Below are positions 43,938-51,743 of a stretch of 53,590 nucleotides of DNA, piece after piece (the stretch's first letter is position 1; each line of letters opens with the position of its first letter). Under the pieces are notes generated by a model, which saw only the letters and a program-made list of their open reading frames with translations, was not told where the DNA came from and did no database searches. Position numbers and translations under genes: made by a program. The DNA is from Tritonibacter mobilis (lineage in GTDB: Bacteria; Pseudomonadota; Alphaproteobacteria; Rhodobacterales; Rhodobacteraceae), in NCBI RefSeq assembly GCF_001681715.1, contig NZ_LNWY01000025.1:1-53590 (forward strand). Direction: 5' to 3'.

Positions 43938-44903
43938 ATGAAAACCTCCCTACTTATCTCGACTTTTTTGCTGCTGCCGGGTTTTGCGCTCGCGCAGAAT
44001 ATCGCTCCAGAAGCAGAGACCCCGCAACCGCCTGTGCCGGAAGTCGGCACAGATATGGTTGCGCCACCAGCGCCCGAAACGCCAGAATTCACAACGGCAC
44101 CGGAGACAAGCGCAGCTGGTGATGCGAGCACGAGCGCGCCTGATGACACTGCAACTTCTGCACCCGTAGCAGAGGCCGCCGTGGAAGATCCTACAGTGCA
44201 AGAACAGCCCATCCTCGAAGAGCCCGCAACCCCTGGCGACGTTCAATCAATGGCACGCGGCGCGTTCGAAGAAGCAAAGACATTCCTGCAAGATGGTGGC
44301 CCTTCCATTTGGGCCATCGCGGCACTGTCGGTTGTCACCCTTGCGCTGATCCTTTGGAAAATTTGGCGTCTTGCGCTCATTGGTGCATGGTCGAAGGGCA
44401 AAGCCCGTCAGGCAATTCTCGCCTATGAGGCAGGTGATGCGGATCGCGCGCTGGCGCTAGTTCATGGCCGTCGAGGCGTGCGCTCCAAAGTGGTGGCCGC
44501 AGCACTAGGCGCTCTCAAGTCGATGCCAGAGGCCCACGCACGCGAAGAAACAGCACGCGTCGCCAAACGCGAACTGGGCTCTGCGCGCAGCGGTCTAGGG
44601 GCGTTGGAACTGATCTCGACCATTGCGCCTCTGCTGGGTCTTCTCGGCACAGTGATGGGGATGATCGCAGCCTTTCAGGCGTTACAGGCCGCCGGGTCCA
44701 AGGCAGATCCGGCGATGCTCGCTGGCGGTATCTGGGAGGCTCTCTTGACCACCGCCGCCGGTATGGCCGTGGCGATCCCCGCCTCCGCCGCGCTGACGTG
44801 GTTCGAAGCCGTGATTGATCGTATCCGCCGTGATGTCGAGGATGGGGCAACGCGTCTTTTTGTCAGCGAACAGCCCAGCAAGATCCGCCTTGCGGCGGAG
44901 TGA
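43938..44903 (+). CDS. exbB: ExbB-type proton channel with N-terminal extension
   Basis: About 321 aa from 43938 (GGAG upstream), inner membrane. A signal-like segment (MKTSLLISTFLLLPGFALAQ) is followed by ~90 residues of Pro/Ala/Glu/Thr-rich linker, presumably periplasmic. The MotA/TolQ/ExbB domain has helices near 130-150, 225-250 and 265-290. The core motif LELISTIAPLLGLLGTVMGM and the GGIWEALLTTAAGMAVAIPA segment are typical of ExbB. With ExbD it uses the proton gradient to energise TonB and so both TonB-dependent receptors in the window. Confidence 0.92.
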   Translation: MKTSLLISTFLLLPGFALAQNIAPEAETPQPPVPEVGTDMVAPPAPETPEFTTAPETSAAGDASTSAPDDTATSAPVAEAAVEDPTVQEQPILEEPATPGDVQSMARGAFEEAKTFLQDGGPSIWAIAALSVVTLALILWKIWRLALIGAWSKGKARQAILAYEAGDADRALALVHGRRGVRSKVVAAALGALKSMPEAHAREETARVAKRELGSARSGLGALELISTIAPLLGLLGTVMGMIAAFQALQAAGSKADPAMLAGGIWEALLTTAAGMAVAIPASAALTWFEAVIDRIRRDVEDGATRLFVSEQPSKIRLAAE

Positions 44904-44909
44904 TCCGCA

Positions 44910-45290
44910 ATGCTGTTAAACGACATGCCACAGCGGCCACGCCGCAAACCCAGCCTCACCCCGATGATCGATGTGGTGTTCTTGCTGCTTGTCTTTTTCA
45001 TGCTGGCATCACGTTTTGGGATTGATGCTGCACTGACATTGCCGCTGGCTGCGGGCGGTGGCGAGTATACCGGGCCGCCCCGATTAATCGACGTCGCCCC
45101 AGCGCAGGTCTTTGTGAATGGACGTCTCGTTCCAGAAGAGGCGCTCGCACCTGCATTAGAGCTCCTGATGGAACACAAAAGCGACGTTTTGATCTTGCGC
45201 GGCAAAGATGGTGCAAACCTGCAGCGGATCGTGACCCTGACAGAAAGTCTGCGCAGCGCTGGATTCACCTCAGTGGTGCTGGTGGAGTAA
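44910..45290 (+). CDS. exbD: ExbD-family biopolymer transport protein (first copy)
   Basis: 126 aa, one N-terminal membrane helix after a short cytoplasmic segment. It has the invariant ExbD/TolR core PSLTPMIDVVFLLLVFFMLA with the proton-relay Asp in MIDVVF, then a periplasmic domain. It lies 6 bases after exbB and 6 before a second exbD. In this pair it has the canonical MID motif. Confidence 0.9.
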   Translation: MLLNDMPQRPRRKPSLTPMIDVVFLLLVFFMLASRFGIDAALTLPLAAGGGEYTGPPRLIDVAPAQVFVNGRLVPEEALAPALELLMEHKSDVLILRGKDGANLQRIVTLTESLRSAGFTSVVLVE

Positions 45291-45296
45291 CCGCAG

Positions 45297-45680
45297 ATGG
45301 ATTTTACAGACGCCCCCCGCCGCCCTCGCGCGGAATCAATTGTGCCGATGATCAACGTAGTGTTCCTGCTGCTGATCTTCTTCCTCATGACGTCCCGTTT
45401 GGCACAACCTGACCCGTTCGAGGTCACCCCGCCAGAGGCGGCTTTGGACACTCCGCTCGAAGCCCAAGCCACGCTCTATGTGGATAAGAGTGGAAAGCTA
45501 TCATTTGACGGCTTTGAAGGAGACGCCGCTCTGTCTCGGTTGGCAGATGTATCGTCGCAGGATGCCGTTTTACAATTGCGTGCGGATGCAGAACTAGAAG
45601 CCGCCGCCGCTGCAGGGCTGCTTGGTCAATTGTCGGCGGCAGGCTTTGCGCGTGTCGAACTGGTGGTGAGCCCAAGATGA
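45297..45680 (+). CDS. exbD: ExbD-family biopolymer transport protein (second copy, Asn variant)
   Basis: 127 aa with the same topology as its neighbour, but the core reads IVPMINVVFLLLIFFLMTS: the proton-relay Asp of the MID motif is Asn. That Asp is essential in canonical ExbD, so this copy may be a structural partner in a heteromeric ExbD assembly. It overlaps the tonB start by 4 bases. Confidence 0.88.
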   Translation: MDFTDAPRRPRAESIVPMINVVFLLLIFFLMTSRLAQPDPFEVTPPEAALDTPLEAQATLYVDKSGKLSFDGFEGDAALSRLADVSSQDAVLQLRADAELEAAAAAGLLGQLSAAGFARVELVVSPR

Positions 45681-46495
45681 AACATTGGATCGAAGGCAGC
45701 CTATTTTCTGGCCTCGCACTTGCTGTTCACGTGGCGATATTCGCCAGTTTCCCACAAGACGGCAGTGAGGCCGGTGGGGCTGGGGGCGAATATGTCGTCT
45801 CAATCGCCGGCGCTGCTCCGACGGTTCGGGAGATGGTGCAACAGTGGGAAAAACCGCCAGAAACGCCACAAGTTCAGCAAGAGGTTCTGGATGCACCAGA
45901 GATGGATACGCCTCCTCCCCCCGGACTTGCGCAACTGGATAACACCCCCGCCCCCCGCGCCGAAGTGCGACTGGCCATGGCTGAACCCCAAAAGGTAGAT
46001 GCGCCTGAAATCGATACGGAAACAGCGCCGCCACCACCGGAACCCGAGCCAGAACCTGAACCCGAGCCTGAGCCGGAAGAAGCTCCTGAAACCGGACAAA
46101 AAGCGCAAAACAACAGCGCCGGGCGCACCGAACAACGCGCCGCTGGTTCGGGTGGCTCATCGCAGGCAGGAACCTCGACGAGCGCCAATACAACCCTTAA
46201 CAAAGGGCAACAGGCAAAACTCGTCGCTGTTTGGGGCGCAAAAATTCGCTCGCGTATCGAGCGACGCAAACGCTACCCCTCAGGGGGGCGAGGCGACGGG
46301 TCGGTTGTTGTGCGACTGACGGTCAGCCGCGATGGGCAGCTGCTGAATTACGGTATCGCGCGGTCCTCAGGACAGGCTGCCTTTGACCAGGCGGCGCTCA
46401 GCGCAATCAAAAGCGCACGCAGGTTCCCCAAAGCGCCGAACAATTTGCCGGGAACTCAGTTCCCATTCTCCCTGAAGATCTCATTTAGCCGATAA
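45677..46495 (+). CDS. tonB: TonB energy transducer
   Basis: 272 aa. A single N-terminal membrane helix (LFSGLALAVHVAIFASF) is followed by a periplasmic spacer with an uninterrupted run of Glu-Pro repeats at about residues 117-135. A Ser/Gly/Gln-rich part follows, then the TonB C-terminal domain (about 190-272; RIERRKRYPSGGRGDGSVVV, GIARSSGQAAFDQAALSA). The Pro-rich spacer spans the periplasm so that the C-terminus can reach receptor TonB boxes. Last gene of the four-gene unit; a strong terminator follows. Confidence 0.92.
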   Translation: MKHWIEGSLFSGLALAVHVAIFASFPQDGSEAGGAGGEYVVSIAGAAPTVREMVQQWEKPPETPQVQQEVLDAPEMDTPPPPGLAQLDNTPAPRAEVRLAMAEPQKVDAPEIDTETAPPPPEPEPEPEPEPEPEEAPETGQKAQNNSAGRTEQRAAGSGGSSQAGTSTSANTTLNKGQQAKLVAVWGAKIRSRIERRKRYPSGGRGDGSVVVRLTVSRDGQLLNYGIARSSGQAAFDQAALSAIKSARRFPKAPNNLPGTQFPFSLKISFSR

Positions 46496-46511
46496 GCTTT
46501 GGCAACAAACA

Positions 46512-46554
46512 GCGTGTCCGGTGTGGAACCACCCCCTCCGGGCGCGCTCTTTTT
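46512..46554 (+). terminator. Rho-independent terminator of the exb-tonB operon
   Basis: GCGTGTCCGG (46512-46521) pairs with CCGGGCGCGC (46538-46547) using two G-U pairs; an inner GTGG/CCAC pairing closes the top, and TCTTTTT follows. It begins 17 bases after the tonB stop. Confidence 0.85.
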
Positions 46555-46742
46555 ATGGCCTGCCTGTCTGCCGTTCTCATGACCCGGCTCGGAGATCAAA
46601 CAGTGTTTCAATACGCCCATAGCCACGGGAACAATTTCCCACGTCATGCGTATTATTCACCATGTCGGACCTGTCTGCATGCGTGGCATTGAAGTTGCGC
46701 CGCCTGATCGATACCTGCGGGTCAAGTCAATGGAGCTTACCC

Positions 46743-47495
46743 ATGAAGAAACAGATCGCCATCACCGCACTCACCCTCGCCACCGCATTCGGCACTGCCC
46801 ATGCGGAAACCATCAATGTCGGCATGTCCGGCGGCTACTTTCCCTTCACCTTCGTCAAGCTGGATGAACTGCAAGGGTTTGAAGTTGATGTGATCAACGC
46901 AATCGCCGAAGAAACCGGCGATGAGGTGAATTTTGTCACCATGTCGTTCTCGGGCCTGATTGGCGCATTGGAATCCGGCCGCATCGACACTATCGCAAAT
47001 CAGATCACCATCACGCCCGAACGCGAGCAGAAATTCGCGTTTTCTCAGCCGTATGTCTACGATGGCGCGCAGGTCGTGGTCAAACGCGGCAATGAGGACA
47101 CCATCAAGAACACCTCTGATCTGAGCGGGAAATCCGTGGCCGTGAACCTTGGCTCCAATTTTGAGGAGCTGCTGAACACACTTCCGAACGCCTCTGAAAT
47201 CGAGATCCGCACCTATGAAAGCAACATTGCACAAGATACCGCTCTGGGCCGTGTCGATGCCTTTGTGATGGATCGGGTGTCTTCGGCGCAGCTGATTTCC
47301 GAAAGCCCGTTGCCGCTCGCGCTCGCGGGGTCTCCTTTCAGCGAAATCCGCAACGCCCTGCCCTTCCGCACTGATGAAAACGGTATCGCGCTGCGTGACA
47401 AATTTGATGCCGCGCTGACCACGCTCAAAGAAGACGGCACCCTGTCGGAGATTTCGAACAAATGGTTCGGCACCGACATCACCGTGGCGGAGTAA
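46743..47495 (+). CDS. Periplasmic amino acid-binding protein (cystine/polar amino acid type)
   Basis: About 250 aa from 46743 (GGAG upstream). Signal peptide MKKQIAITALTLATAFGTAHA. Family-3 SBP pattern: INVGMSGGYFPFTF, LQGFEVDVINAIAEETG, SFSGLIGALESGRIDTIANQ, FSQPYVYDGAQVVVKRG, SGKSVAVNLGSNFEE and EISNKWFGTDI. The NQITITPEREQKFAFSQPYV region is closest to cystine-binding FliY/TcyA-type proteins, but general polar amino acid binding is possible. First gene of a three-gene importer. Confidence 0.88.
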   Translation: MKKQIAITALTLATAFGTAHAETINVGMSGGYFPFTFVKLDELQGFEVDVINAIAEETGDEVNFVTMSFSGLIGALESGRIDTIANQITITPEREQKFAFSQPYVYDGAQVVVKRGNEDTIKNTSDLSGKSVAVNLGSNFEELLNTLPNASEIEIRTYESNIAQDTALGRVDAFVMDRVSSAQLISESPLPLALAGSPFSEIRNALPFRTDENGIALRDKFDAALTTLKEDGTLSEISNKWFGTDITVAE

Positions 47496-47499
47496 TCCT

Positions 47500-48174
47500 G
47501 TGCAAGGCCTGAATCTGGAATACATGTGGGATCTGGTTCCGATCCTGCTGGGCTATGTTCCCCTGACGCTGTTTATGGCGGTTGTCGGCATGGCCTGTGC
47601 GCTGGTGCTGGCATCCATCCTTGCAGTCGAGCGGGTCTTTCAGATTCCGGTTCTTGATGGTGTGGTACGGCTGTTTATCAGCTTCTTTCGCGGCACACCG
47701 CTGCTGGTTCAGCTGTTCTTGTTCTACTATGGCTTGCCACAGGTGCTATCATTCCTTGGCACCATCAACGGCGTGACCGCAACGATCATGGGGCTGACGC
47801 TGCATTTCTCGGCCTATATGGCCGAGAGCATTCGCGCAGCCATCCTCGGGGTTGATCGCAGCCAGTGGGAAGCCGCCCAAGCGGTTGGCATGACGCAAGG
47901 CCAGATGATGCGGCAGATCATCCTGCCACAGGCCGCCCGCGTCGCAGCTCCGACGCTGGTCAACTACTTCATCGACATGATCAAAGGCACGTCTCTGGCG
48001 TTTACGCTGGGCGTCACCGAACTGATGGGCGCGACGCAAAAAGAAGCTGCTGGCAGCTTTCTCTACTTCGAAGCCTTTCTGGTCGCCGCCGCGATCTACT
48101 GGGGCATTGTCGAGGCGCTCTCTTTTGGTCAGCGTCATCTGGAAACCTACCTGAACAAGGCGCACGCACGATGA
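47500..48174 (+). CDS. Amino acid ABC transporter permease (TcyL/YecS-like)
   Basis: 224 aa with a GTG start at 47500; GGAG lies 7 bases upstream and partly inside the SBP stop region. HisM/YecS-type permease with the family segments FRGTPLLVQLFLFYYGLPQV, LHFSAYMAESIRAAILGVDR and the EAA loop EAAQAVGMTQGQMMRQIILP. It ends in a 4-base overlap with the ATPase start. Confidence 0.9.
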   Translation: MQGLNLEYMWDLVPILLGYVPLTLFMAVVGMACALVLASILAVERVFQIPVLDGVVRLFISFFRGTPLLVQLFLFYYGLPQVLSFLGTINGVTATIMGLTLHFSAYMAESIRAAILGVDRSQWEAAQAVGMTQGQMMRQIILPQAARVAAPTLVNYFIDMIKGTSLAFTLGVTELMGATQKEAAGSFLYFEAFLVAAAIYWGIVEALSFGQRHLETYLNKAHAR

Positions 48175-48917
48175 GCGAGACCGCAGGCATCAGCATTTCC
48201 GGCCTCAGCAAATCTTTTGGCGAGACAACCGTTCTTCGCGATATCTCGCTTGAGATCGAACCGGGTGAGCGCGTGGTCATTATTGGCCCGTCTGGCACTG
48301 GGAAATCGACGCTGCTGCGCAGCCTGAACTTTCTCGACCAGCCGGACCGCGGATTGATCCGGGTTGGCGATTTGACGGTAGACGCCGCACAAGCAAGCCG
48401 AGCCGATATCCTCGCGTTGCGGCGGCGCACGTCCTTTGTGTTCCAAAACTATGCGCTCTTTGCCAATAAGACCGCACAACAAAACATCACGCAGGCTCTG
48501 ATCACGGTTAAGGGCCTCTCTCGCCCGGAGGCCGATGCGCGCGCAGAGGCGATTTTGAAAGAAACCGGCCTGTTGGATAAGGCAAACGCCTACCCAGCTG
48601 CACTTTCAGGCGGGCAGCAGCAACGGGTTGGGATCGGTCGTGCGATGGCATTGGATGCCGATCTGATGTTGTTTGATGAGCCAACCTCTGCGCTCGATCC
48701 AGAATGGGTGGGAGAGGTGCTTGATCTGATGCGCCGGGTTGCTGAAAAGGGGCAAACCATGTTGATCGTCACGCACGAGATGCAATTCGCCCGCGAAATC
48801 GCGGATCGGATCATTTTCATGACTGGGGGTGACGTGGTCGAACAGGGCCCGCCAGACCAAATTCTCAACACCCCCCAAGACCCGCGCACGCGCGCATTTT
48901 TGCGCCGCGTCTTATAA
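48171..48917 (+). CDS. Amino acid ABC transporter ATPase (TcyN/YecC-like)
   Basis: 248 aa; start 48171 overlaps the permease stop (ATGA). Walker A GPSGTGKST (39-47), FVFQNYALFANKTAQQNI Q-loop region, LSGGQQQRVGIGRAMA signature, LMLFDEPTSALDPE Walker B and VTHEMQFAREI switch, all typical of polar amino acid ATPases. Completes the importer with the two genes upstream. Confidence 0.93.
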   Translation: MSETAGISISGLSKSFGETTVLRDISLEIEPGERVVIIGPSGTGKSTLLRSLNFLDQPDRGLIRVGDLTVDAAQASRADILALRRRTSFVFQNYALFANKTAQQNITQALITVKGLSRPEADARAEAILKETGLLDKANAYPAALSGGQQQRVGIGRAMALDADLMLFDEPTSALDPEWVGEVLDLMRRVAEKGQTMLIVTHEMQFAREIADRIIFMTGGDVVEQGPPDQILNTPQDPRTRAFLRRVL

Positions 48918-48968
48918 TTGCGCCTGCGAATGAACTGATCCGTAGCCGCGCGACCGAAAAGGCCCCGA

Positions 48969-49011
48969 GCACAGGATTGAACATTAGCCCGGCCCTGACG
49001 GGCTCGTGTGC
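48969..49011 (+). terminator. Weak hairpin between convergent genes
   Basis: AGCCCG (48986-48991) pairs with CGGGCT (48999-49004), nested inside GCACA/TGTGC (48969-48973/49007-49011). It lies in the 140-base gap between the convergent amino acid importer and the Hint gene. There is no T-tract on either strand, so a terminator role is only suggested by position. Confidence 0.3.
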
Positions 49012-49057
49012 CCACTACAGAGATACAGCCATTCGGCACAGCCTCACAGCCGAGCGC

Positions 49058-50482
49058 TCAAAGCTGCAACAAAGCGCTTTCTCGCGACTTTAGCGTCAGG
49101 CGTGCGGAGGGGCCGTAGTTTTGCCAATCTGACATGAGTTCCAGAACTTCGGCCCGTGTCTCGGCATCAAATGCTTCAAGCGTCTCGGCACCAGGGTGAT
49201 AACTTTCGCTTTCCAGCCCGTTTCCACACACGATTTCATGGCGGTCAAAGAGCAGATGCACATATGAAACAAGTGCGCCATCTGCCTGAAAACGAATGGT
49301 ATCACCATTGACGAGATGCTTTGCCTTAACCAGCACTTCAGATTGACCAAACTGCAAATCCGCCAGTTCAGACGTAACAAGAACGCGGTGATTGGGCGAC
49401 AGCGCCACTTCTCCATGGTCCCCTAATGCACCGGAGGCAAAAACGACCGGTGCATTGTGCCCGGTTGCATAGCGCCGGCTGCGCCCGATCCAGCGTAGAG
49501 GCTGTAGCCCGTGGTCTCGGGTCACAATGTGCATACCGATGCTGAGATCTTCGACCGCGATCGGCCCCACCTCGGTATTGATCAATGTGCCTGCCACAAA
49601 GCAAGGTGGCGGCGTGACCTTGGTTTCCACTTGAACCAACCCGGTGTCACTGTGTCCTTGGTCGTCCTTGACCGTATAGGTGAAACTGCTGGTTTCATCA
49701 TGAGGTGTGTCGTTGGTTATCGTGAGCGTACCATCCGCATTCAGCTTCACCACCTCACCGCTGCTCAGCGTCACCGAGTCCCCGGCGGAAACCGGTTTTC
49801 CTGCAATATGAGTGATGGTCAGTGTGCTGCCGTCGGGATGTTCGTCATTGCCCAGGATATCAATGGTTTCCGATCCATCTCCAGAAATCGAAATCACATC
49901 GTCAATGGCGACAAGTTCAGGCTCAAATGGGCCAGTCAACGTGTCGATATCGGACTTCCAGACCAGATCCCCCAATAAGCCCCCACCGGGAAGCCCAGTG
50001 AAGTCAATCGTCATCGTGGTGTAGAGGTCACCGACAGGTGCGTTGCCATTCAGGCCCGCAATACCAGAGTAGGTCGTGGTGATCTTGCCGCTCAAATCCT
50101 CATAGTCTGGGGAAAGTTGGAAAGGAAAACCCTCCTTCGACCCGGTTGTCGAGGGGTCATCTGGATTGCCGTCACTGGCGTAGGTGGTATCGAAAACAGA
50201 GTTTGCAGGCGCGAGATCAATTTGCAGCGACGTCAGGGTCTTGGTCGTGGACAATTCGTGCCAGTCATACCCGAAGAACATATCGATGTTGTCGCCGGTG
50301 GCTCCGCCGGCAGTGTAGGGGTCCAGCGCCTTCCAGGTAATGGTCTCAGTTGTTCCATCTGCATAGGTGGCAACAATCTGCGCCCCCTCAAGATCAACCC
50401 CGCGAGACGCCGTGTCCGCCCGAATGCCATGATCGCTTTGCCGGGGATCCTCGTCGAGCCGGATAATGTCGATTTCGGGCAT
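49058..50482 (-). CDS. Cadherin-like/Hint-domain self-processing protein
   Basis: 474 aa. Residues 1-190 are an Asp/Gly/Thr-rich beta region I do not recognise. Residues ~192-288 form a cadherin-like/VCBS-type domain (GSETIDILGNDEHPDGSTL, the SSFTYTVKDDQGHSDTG region). Residues ~293-430 are a Hint_2 (hedgehog/intein-type) domain. It starts at Cys294 in PPPCFVAGTLINTEVG, with the LSIGMHIVTRDHG segment, LRWIGRS and the SPNHRVLV motif. No N-terminal signal peptide is seen; type I secretion through the C-terminus is possible. Hint_2 proteins can cleave at the Cys; release or attachment of the N-terminal part is an inference. No adjacent secretion genes. Confidence 0.85.
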   Translation of the reverse strand: MPEIDIIRLDEDPRQSDHGIRADTASRGVDLEGAQIVATYADGTTETITWKALDPYTAGGATGDNIDMFFGYDWHELSTTKTLTSLQIDLAPANSVFDTTYASDGNPDDPSTTGSKEGFPFQLSPDYEDLSGKITTTYSGIAGLNGNAPVGDLYTTMTIDFTGLPGGGLLGDLVWKSDIDTLTGPFEPELVAIDDVISISGDGSETIDILGNDEHPDGSTLTITHIAGKPVSAGDSVTLSSGEVVKLNADGTLTITNDTPHDETSSFTYTVKDDQGHSDTGLVQVETKVTPPPCFVAGTLINTEVGPIAVEDLSIGMHIVTRDHGLQPLRWIGRSRRYATGHNAPVVFASGALGDHGEVALSPNHRVLVTSELADLQFGQSEVLVKAKHLVNGDTIRFQADGALVSYVHLLFDRHEIVCGNGLESESYHPGAETLEAFDAETRAEVLELMSDWQNYGPSARLTLKSRESALLQL

Positions 50483-50865
50483 GGCCTACGCCTCTTCGTA
50501 ACAAACACACTCTGCCAATGGCAGAATTAGGTAAAGATATCGAAACACCCCGCGCACATGTGAGCCACCTCATAGGCGGCGCAGGAACGCGATATGGCTT
50601 CGATGTATCCCGGCACTTTCACCATGAGGGCAGCGACAACCGGCATTCATTGCATGTGTTACGTCTTGGGTAGGCAGTGTGATCTTATGATGGCAAAAAC
50701 ACATCATGTTTGCGGCACATACCATTCACGGAATGTGACATATTCAGAAAATGACACAGAACTTGGCGCGCATCCGTCTCATCCATCTTGTTGATGCGTC
50801 GCCTACGAACACGCCCCATATTTGTCCGTCGTCAGGGATTTTGGGACAATTGGCTGCGTGATCTA
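50483..50865. other. Upstream region of the Hint gene
   Basis: About 380 bases up to the IS element with no supported gene. The notable element is a 15-bp palindrome TCTGCCA-A-TGGCAGA (50511-50525) 28 bases before the Hint-gene start, well placed as an operator. The part near 50700-50760 is AT-richer but has no clear signal. Confidence 0.45.
50511..50525 (-). promoter_or_regulatory. Candidate operator palindrome upstream of Hint gene
   Basis: TCTGCCA and TGGCAGA are perfect inverted repeats around a single A. The CTGCCA/TGGCAG half-sites are similar in style to LuxR-family boxes, but other dimeric regulators are equally possible. Confidence 0.35.
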
Positions 50866-50902
50866 GGGTCAGGATGCATTGATTTCGGTCGCACTGCCTG
50901 AT

Positions 50903-50928
50903 TCACAGCTCCGAAAATGGAGCTGTGA
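50903..50928 (+). promoter_or_regulatory. Hairpin covering the transposase ribosome-binding site
   Basis: TCACAGCTCC (50903-50912) pairs perfectly with GGAGCTGTGA (50919-50928) over GAAAAT. The right arm contains the GGAG that serves the transposase ATG at 50930, so the stem would hide the ribosome-binding site. This fits the low transposase translation common in insertion sequences. Confidence 0.6.
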
Positions 50929-50929
50929 C

Positions 50930-51731
50930 ATGAGCGATCTTTTCTGGCTGACCGACGCGCAAATGGCGCGTCTGGAACCTTTCTTTCCGAAGTCGCACGG
51001 AAAGCCCCGGGTCGATGACAACCGCGTTCTGAGTGGGGTAATATTCATCAACCGCAATGGGTTAAGGTGACGCGCTGCCCCTGCAGCCTATGGCCCGCAC
51101 AGTTGAAGGGGACCGTGGCCCCGGTGGGGCCGCATAAGCCCCGGAAACGCTTTACAGCCGCTGGAAGCATTGGAGCGAGAAAGGCATCTTCGCTCGAATG
51201 ATGGTCGGGCTGGCTGCGAAACACGGCGAGGAGAAGACCGTGATGATCGAAGCAACATACCTCAAGGCACATCGAACGGCGACCAGTATGGTTGCCGAAA
51301 AAGGGGGACGTGGTCGCCTGATCGGTCGCACCAAGGGCGGTACGAACACCAAGCTGCACACCATCTGTGACAGCCAGGCTCGGCCGCTGAACCTGTTCGT
51401 CACCGCTGGGCAGGTCAGTGATTACATCGGCGCGCGAGCTCTGCTGGGCAGTCTGCCAAACGTAAAATGGCTGCTCGGAGACCGAGGCTACGACGCCGAC
51501 TGGTTCAGAGAAGCCTTGCAAGACAAGGGCATACGCGCTTGCAATCCAGGCCGGAAGCAGCGGAAGACATCGGTCAAATATGACAAGCGCCGCTACAAAC
51601 GGCGAAACCGTATCGAGATCATGTTCGGCAGGCTCAAGGATTGGAGGCGCGTGGCAATCCGCTATGACCGATGCCCCAAGGTGTTCCTCTCAGCCATCGC
51701 CCTAGCTTCTCTCGTAATTTATTGCTTATGA
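50930..51731 (+). pseudogene. Broken IS5-family transposase
   Basis: The N-terminal part (MSDLFWLTDAQMARLEPFF…) runs to a TGA at 51068-51070, where the family has Trp (GLRWRDAP). After AAYGP (to about 51096) come about 43 extra bases before the family sequence resumes at 51147 (TLYSRWKHWSEKG), shifting the frame. The rest is open to the TAG-less end at 51731 and ends …VIYCL. The first catalytic Asp of the DDE triad is Glu here (MIEATYLKAH); LLGDRGYDADW with the second Asp and the C-terminal RRNRIEIMFGRLKDW with Glu remain. With a stop, a frameshift and a catalytic change, it must be inactive. Confidence 0.85.
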
Positions 51732-51743
51732 ATCATGACCCTA

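Larger units (their letters stand above)
50866..51741 (+). mobile_element. Degenerate IS5-family (IS427-like) insertion sequence
   Basis: An 876-base element. The left end GGGTCAGGATGCAT (50866-50879) and the reverse complement of the right end, GGGTCATGATTCAT (51728-51741), match at 12 of 14 positions. Each end is flanked by TA (50864-50865 and 51742-51743), a 2-bp target duplication as in the IS427 group. The single transposase gene inside is broken. No passenger gene. Confidence 0.82.

Noticed and set aside
44675-45472. 265-codon minus-strand open frame opposite exbB/exbD
   Set aside because: Ser/Arg-rich shadow of the exb genes.
45999-46090. Tandem repeat in tonB as a separate genomic repeat
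   Set aside because: It is the Glu-Pro coding repeat of the TonB spacer and needs no further explanation.
46737-47525. 262-codon minus-strand open frame opposite the amino acid SBP
   Set aside because: Antisense shadow; the SBP has a signal peptide and full family pattern.
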